Shown: one piece after another, positions 6,231-9,266 of the stretch
Layout: each line of letters starts with the position of its first letter
Numbering within the stretch: position 1 is the first letter of the stretch
Assembly: GCA_036403035.1 (NCBI GenBank)
Contig: DASWRT010000372.1
Span: forward strand, 1 to 9,266
Origin: DASWRT01 sp036403035
Lineage (GTDB): Bacteria > Pseudomonadota > Alphaproteobacteria > ATCC43930 > CGMCC-115725
Reading direction: 5' to 3'
DNA length: 9,266 nucleotides
The notes under the pieces: model-generated
Told to the model about the DNA's origin: nothing
The model's input: the letters and a program-made list of their open reading frames with translations, nothing else
Databases searched by the model: none
Program-made: the position numbers and the translations under genes

Positions 6231-7658
6231 TCAGCAAGCGCTGCTCAGCGCATCGGCGAGATCGCGGGCGCTCCGCTCGTCGAGCGTCAGGACGGCGTCG
6301 CGGACGCGCGCGGCCCGATCGCGGGACAGCGTCCGCGTCGCATTGTCGAAGAACTTGTCGACGATCTCGGCGTTGCCGAGCGGGCGGTCCGCGCATCCGC
6401 GGTTGACCGCTTCGCGGTGCCGCAGCGTCCTTCCGTCCGCCGTCTCGATCACGACTTCGCCGGTATAGTGCCGGGGGAACGTGGACGCGGGATCGACCTC
6501 GTACTCGACGCGCCCCGCAAGCTCCAGCACGGCGGCGTCGCGCAGCGCCTCATCCTCCAGCTCGTCGAGGGTGAAGCGCCCTTTCAGGAGACCGGTGGCG
6601 ACGATGTAGGGGATGCTGAACTGCGCATCGTAGCTGTTCGCCGGCGCCCGCTTGTTGGCGACCGGCTCGCACACCGTCTTGACGACCTCGCGCGGCACCA
6701 GCGCGCGGACGCGCCGGATCGCCTCGCCGGACAGGCCGTGCGCCTTGTGCAGCTCGATCGCCGCATCGGCGGCGGCGTGCGTGAAGTGGCAGGCCGGGAT
6801 CGGTTTGATCGCGACCTCGTCGATCTGCCAGCTCCGCCCGAGCCCTTCGGTCGCCAGCGAATAGTCCGCCTGCTCGGCCAGTGGCCCGAGATGGCTCGCG
6901 TATAGACCGAAGCGGCCCTCGTAGGTCTCGCGCGGGCCGACATAGCCGTGCTTCGCCAGCATCGCCGCCGTGATCCCGGCGACGCCGGCCCAACCGGGAT
7001 GCATGCGCTTGGTCCACGCGCCGTCCTGAAGGAATTCGAGGCTGCCGCTCGCCATCGAGAGCGCGATGCCCTGCGCCATCGCGGCGCGGTCGGCGCCGAG
7101 ACCGAGCAGCCGCGCCGCTGCCAACGCGCAGCCGAACGCGCCGACAAGGCCGGTCGGATGGAAACCGACCTGATGGAAGCCGCCTTTCGCCACCGCGCCG
7201 AGGCGCGTCGACACTTCCATCGCGGCGACATAGGCGGCGAGCAGCGCCTTGCCGTCCGCCTCCTGCCAGTCGGCGACGGCCAGCGCGCAGGGGAAGCTGC
7301 TGGTCGTCGCGTGGACGACGCCGCGCGAATGCGTGTCGTCGTAATCGAGCCCGTGGATGAGGATGCCGTTCATCAAGACGGCGTCCCGCAGGGCGAGGCG
7401 GCGTCCGACGCCGATCACCGCCGCCGGCCCGCCGCCGAACTCTTCGAGCGCGGCCAGCGCGACCTTCGCGAAGTCGTAGCGGGTCGACGTGAAGGCGATG
7501 CCGACCGCGTCGAGGATCAGGTGCTTGCCGCGTTCGCGGACCGTCGCCGGGACGGCGTCGTAGCGGAGTTCGACGGCGAACCGGCCAAGATCCTCGGCCA
7601 GAGTGGTACGGGCGGCAGCCATGACCGGCCGCGGCGCCTTCGGAGGGATGGCGTTCAT
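6231..7658 (-). CDS. MmgE/PrpD family protein (2-methylcitrate dehydratase / cis-aconitate decarboxylase-like)
   Basis: This 475-residue protein belongs to the MmgE/PrpD family. Known members dehydrate 2-methylcitrate, decarboxylate cis-aconitate to itaconate, or epimerise iminodisuccinate, so the family name does not fix the reaction. Conserved blocks seen are MNGILIHGLDYDDTH (96-110) with a following H116, GFHPTGLVGAFGCALAAARL (165-184), KRMHPGWAGVAGITAAMLAK (218-237), IKPIPACHFTHAAADAAIEL (284-303) and NSYDAQFSIPYIVATGLLKG (341-360). The Asp/Thr/His of the DDTH block, H167 and the lysines K218 and K285 are candidate active-site residues by analogy with cis-aconitate decarboxylase, matched by eye only. 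The start ATG at 7656-7658 is 4 nt after the transporter's stop, with its ribosome binding site inside that gene. The context suggests a hydration, dehydration or decarboxylation of the imported acid. Confidence 0.93.
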   Translation of the reverse strand: MNAIPPKAPRPVMAAARTTLAEDLGRFAVELRYDAVPATVRERGKHLILDAVGIAFTSTRYDFAKVALAALEEFGGGPAAVIGVGRRLALRDAVLMNGILIHGLDYDDTHSRGVVHATTSSFPCALAVADWQEADGKALLAAYVAAMEVSTRLGAVAKGGFHQVGFHPTGLVGAFGCALAAARLLGLGADRAAMAQGIALSMASGSLEFLQDGAWTKRMHPGWAGVAGITAAMLAKHGYVGPRETYEGRFGLYASHLGPLAEQADYSLATEGLGRSWQIDEVAIKPIPACHFTHAAADAAIELHKAHGLSGEAIRRVRALVPREVVKTVCEPVANKRAPANSYDAQFSIPYIVATGLLKGRFTLDELEDEALRDAAVLELAGRVEYEVDPASTFPRHYTGEVVIETADGRTLRHREAVNRGCADRPLGNAEIVDKFFDNATRTLSRDRAARVRDAVLTLDERSARDLADALSSAC

Positions 7659-7662
7659 GAGG

Positions 7663-9066
7663 TCAACCTTTCCTGACGGAGGCGGCGGTAGCGGCGGAAA
7701 CCGCGAGCGCTCCCTCTTCGGGTTCGGACGAGATCTGTTCGAGCGACGACTGGCCGGTTTCGACCCGCAGGGTCAGCACCGCGATCACCAGGAGCGCGAG
7801 AACGCCGATCACGAACCCGAGCACGCCTTGCAGGCCGAAATGCCCGAACAGGAACACGGCCAGATACGGCGTCGAGATCGAGGCGGCCCGTCCGAAGACG
7901 CCGGCCACCCCGGTCCCGCGCAGCCGGTACTCCGTCGGGAAGAGTTCGGGGATGTAGGCGTAGAGGCCGACCGTCACGAGCGTGTAGATGCTGGTGATCA
8001 GCGCGAAGCCGACGATGGTGACCGGGACGGCCTCGCGCAGCGTCGGATAGATCAGGCCGAGCACGGCCGTCGCGACGCAGCTCAGGACCAGCAGCCTCTG
8101 CCGCGGCATCCGGTCGGCCAGCGCGAGGCCGACCAGTGCGCCGGCCGTTGAGCCGAACGACATCAGCGTCGTGAACCCGAGCGACTGGACGACCGAAAGC
8201 CCCTGCTTGACGAGGAAGGTCGGCAGCCACGCGACGAAGCCGTAGACGGCGATGTTGACCGCGACGCAGGTGAGCGACGCGGCGATCGTGCGCCCGAGCA
8301 TGCCGCGGCCGAAGAGAGCGCTGAACGGCGCCGCGGGCACTTCGTGGCTGCGCACCCGCTCGACCGGCGGGAGCGGTCCCTTGCGCACCTCGACCTCGCG
8401 CTCGATCGCCTGGAGCGTCGCCTCGGCCTCTTCCTTCCGGCCCACCGTTTCGAGCCAGCGCGGCGATTCCGGCATCTGCTTGCGCAGGACCCACACGATC
8501 AGGCCGCCGATGCCGGCGATCGCGAACATATATCGCCAGCCGATAGTCGGGATCACGAGGTAGCCGACGCTGGTCGCCACCAGCAGCCCCGAATTGATGA
8601 TCAGCGCCATCAGCGAGATCCAGCGGCCGCGATAGGCCGGCGGGATGAACTCGCAGAGCGTGCCCGCGGCGACGACCAACTCGGCCCCAAGCCCCAGCCC
8701 CATCGCGAAGCGGAAGGCGATCAGCCAGTAGATGTTCGGGGCGAAGCAGGCCGCGATCGACGCAATACCGAAGATCGCGAGGTTCGTCTGATATGAATAG
8801 CGGCGGCCGAACCGGTCGCCGACCCAGCCGGCGAAGCCGGCGCCGATCAGCATGCCGAGGAAGGTGGCCGAAACGAACGTCGCGTTGAGCGTCAGGTCGG
8901 AGAAGCCTTCCTTCAGCATCGCCGCCATCACGCCGCCGGCGAGATAGATGTCGAAGGCGTCGAGGAAGGCGCCGGCGCTGATCAGCCCGAGGATGCGCCA
9001 GTGAAAGGTGGAGATCGGGAGACGGTCGAGCCGTGCCCCGGAATTGACGATGCCCGTCGCGGCCAC
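7663..9066 (-). CDS. MFS transporter, sugar/organic-acid:H+ symporter type
   Basis: This 467-residue inner-membrane protein of the major facilitator superfamily has about 12 hydrophobic segments in two halves separated by a polar loop (about 196-255). Signature motifs are FLDAFDIYLAG in the first membrane segment (D36, D39), GWVGDRFGRR in loop 2-3 (80-89), MPESPRWLE after segment 6 (198-206), ADRMPRQR in loop 8-9 and PELFPTEYRLRGTGVAGVFGR (373-393). These fit the proton-coupled metabolite and aromatic-acid symporter families, and acidic residues in segment 1 fit an organic-acid carrier. Translation starts at a GTG with an excellent ribosome binding site. The gene is 56 nt after the amidase stop and 4 nt before the MmgE/PrpD start, so it is probably the uptake system for this operon's substrate. 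Substrate specificity cannot be predicted from sequence. Confidence 0.93.
   Translation of the reverse strand: MAATGIVNSGARLDRLPISTFHWRILGLISAGAFLDAFDIYLAGGVMAAMLKEGFSDLTLNATFVSATFLGMLIGAGFAGWVGDRFGRRYSYQTNLAIFGIASIAACFAPNIYWLIAFRFAMGLGLGAELVVAAGTLCEFIPPAYRGRWISLMALIINSGLLVATSVGYLVIPTIGWRYMFAIAGIGGLIVWVLRKQMPESPRWLETVGRKEEAEATLQAIEREVEVRKGPLPPVERVRSHEVPAAPFSALFGRGMLGRTIAASLTCVAVNIAVYGFVAWLPTFLVKQGLSVVQSLGFTTLMSFGSTAGALVGLALADRMPRQRLLVLSCVATAVLGLIYPTLREAVPVTIVGFALITSIYTLVTVGLYAYIPELFPTEYRLRGTGVAGVFGRAASISTPYLAVFLFGHFGLQGVLGFVIGVLALLVIAVLTLRVETGQSSLEQISSEPEEGALAVSAATAASVRKG
7667..7674 (-). promoter_or_regulatory. Ribosome binding site of the MmgE/PrpD gene, inside the MFS gene's 3' end
   Basis: AGGAAAGG on the minus strand lies 8 nt before the ATG at 7658 and within the last codons of the transporter gene. 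This supports translational coupling of the two genes. Confidence 0.65.
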
Positions 9067-9071
9067 TGTTT

Positions 9072-9077
9072 CCTCCT
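9072..9077 (-). promoter_or_regulatory. Strong ribosome binding site for the MFS transporter (GTG start)
   Basis: A perfect AGGAGG on the minus strand lies 5 nt before the GTG at 9066 and decides that start; no ATG is as well placed. The 56-nt gap to the amidase stop shows no clear promoter or terminator. Confidence 0.8.
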
Positions 9078-9122
9078 GCTGTTCGTTTCGGTGCGGCCGG
9101 TATGTCCGACCTGCATGGGGTG

Positions 9123-9266
9123 CTAAAGGCGCGGCTTCCGCCGGTGCCAGTCGGTGCCCTCCTGGAACTGCCGGCCGATGCGGAGCAGCAGCGGCTCCGA
9201 GAGGGGCCTGCCGACGAGTTGGATGCCGGTCGGCAGGCCGTTTCCAGTGAAGCCGGCCGGGAGCGC
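9123..9266 (-). CDS. Amidase-signature family protein, C-terminal 47 residues (cut by the window edge)
   Basis: Only the end of this gene is inside the window; it ends at a TAG at 9123-9125. The 47 residues (ALPAGFTGNGLPTGIQLVG, then RPLSEPLLLRIGRQFQEGTD and WHRRKPRL) match the well-conserved C-terminus of amidase-signature enzymes, such as aryl/aliphatic amidases and the GatA-like group: a glycine-rich GLP-G-QLVGRP turn, then a helix ending in a T-D-W-H-x-R-x-P pattern. The catalytic Lys-cisSer-Ser triad lies outside the window, so activity cannot be judged. It is on the same strand as the catabolic genes, 56 nt before the transporter, and is probably the upstream member of the same operon. 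It could release an organic acid from an amide precursor, which is an inference from position only. Confidence 0.85.
   Translation of the reverse strand, partial: ALPAGFTGNGLPTGIQLVGRPLSEPLLLRIGRQFQEGTDWHRRKPRL

Noticed and set aside
5186..6406. 406-residue plus-strand open frame opposite the acyl-CoA dehydrogenase
   Set aside because: Antisense shadow of a high-GC gene; composition dominated by Arg, Asp, His and Ala, no recognisable domain.
2162..9066. Assignment of the operon as the itaconate degradation pathway
   Set aside because: A CoA-transferase and CitE-like lyase fit, but the itaconyl-CoA hydratase is missing and the dehydrogenase is not needed for itaconate, so the call would go beyond the evidence.
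1..9266. Defence system, prophage, insertion sequence, CRISPR array or RNA gene
   Set aside because: All long frames with protein-like composition belong to transport, metabolism or regulation families; no direct-repeat array, transposase or tRNA-like cloverleaf was seen on either strand.

Overview
This GC-rich window, with tightly packed genes and family-typical protein sequences, looks like part of an alphaproteobacterial chromosome, probably of the Rhizobiales/Hyphomicrobiales type. That assignment is an inference from base composition, gene content and one intergenic palindromic repeat. No rRNA, tRNA, CRISPR array, transposase or phage gene is visible.

Left part (1-1860, + strand): two genes of a glycine-betaine/choline-type (ProU/OpuA) ABC importer. 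They are a ProW-like permease and a secreted OpuAC-type substrate-binding protein with its own strong ribosome binding site. The ATPase (ProV) is not in the window; it may lie just upstream.

Middle (1861-2161): a 301-bp gap between two convergent transcription units. It holds a near-perfect inverted repeat (arms 1909-1944 and 1968-2001). Each arm is itself a small hairpin with a GCAA-type loop. Each strand also carries one run-of-G motif able to form a G-quadruplex, so both converging transcripts would contain one.

Right part (2162-9266, all on the - strand): seven genes in one direction, read from right to left. They are the C-terminus of an amidase-signature enzyme, an MFS transporter, an MmgE/PrpD-family protein, an acyl-CoA dehydrogenase, a class III (CaiB/BaiF) CoA-transferase, a GntR/HutC regulator with a UTRA domain, and a CitE/HpcH-HpaI-like lyase. 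Spacing is very tight (4-nt gap, about 10-nt gap, 4-nt ATGA overlap, about 36-nt and 31-nt gaps), which points to one operon. Together they suggest uptake and CoA-dependent breakdown of an unidentified organic acid. The inferred order is import, activation by CoA transfer, alpha,beta-dehydrogenation, a hydration/dehydration or decarboxylation step, and C-C cleavage by the lyase. The amidase may release the acid from an amide. The substrate cannot be read from the sequence, and no enoyl-CoA hydratase is present in the window.

Most individual genes belong to well-known families. The parts worth a second look are the unassigned catabolic operon and the symmetric G-rich palindrome between the convergent units.
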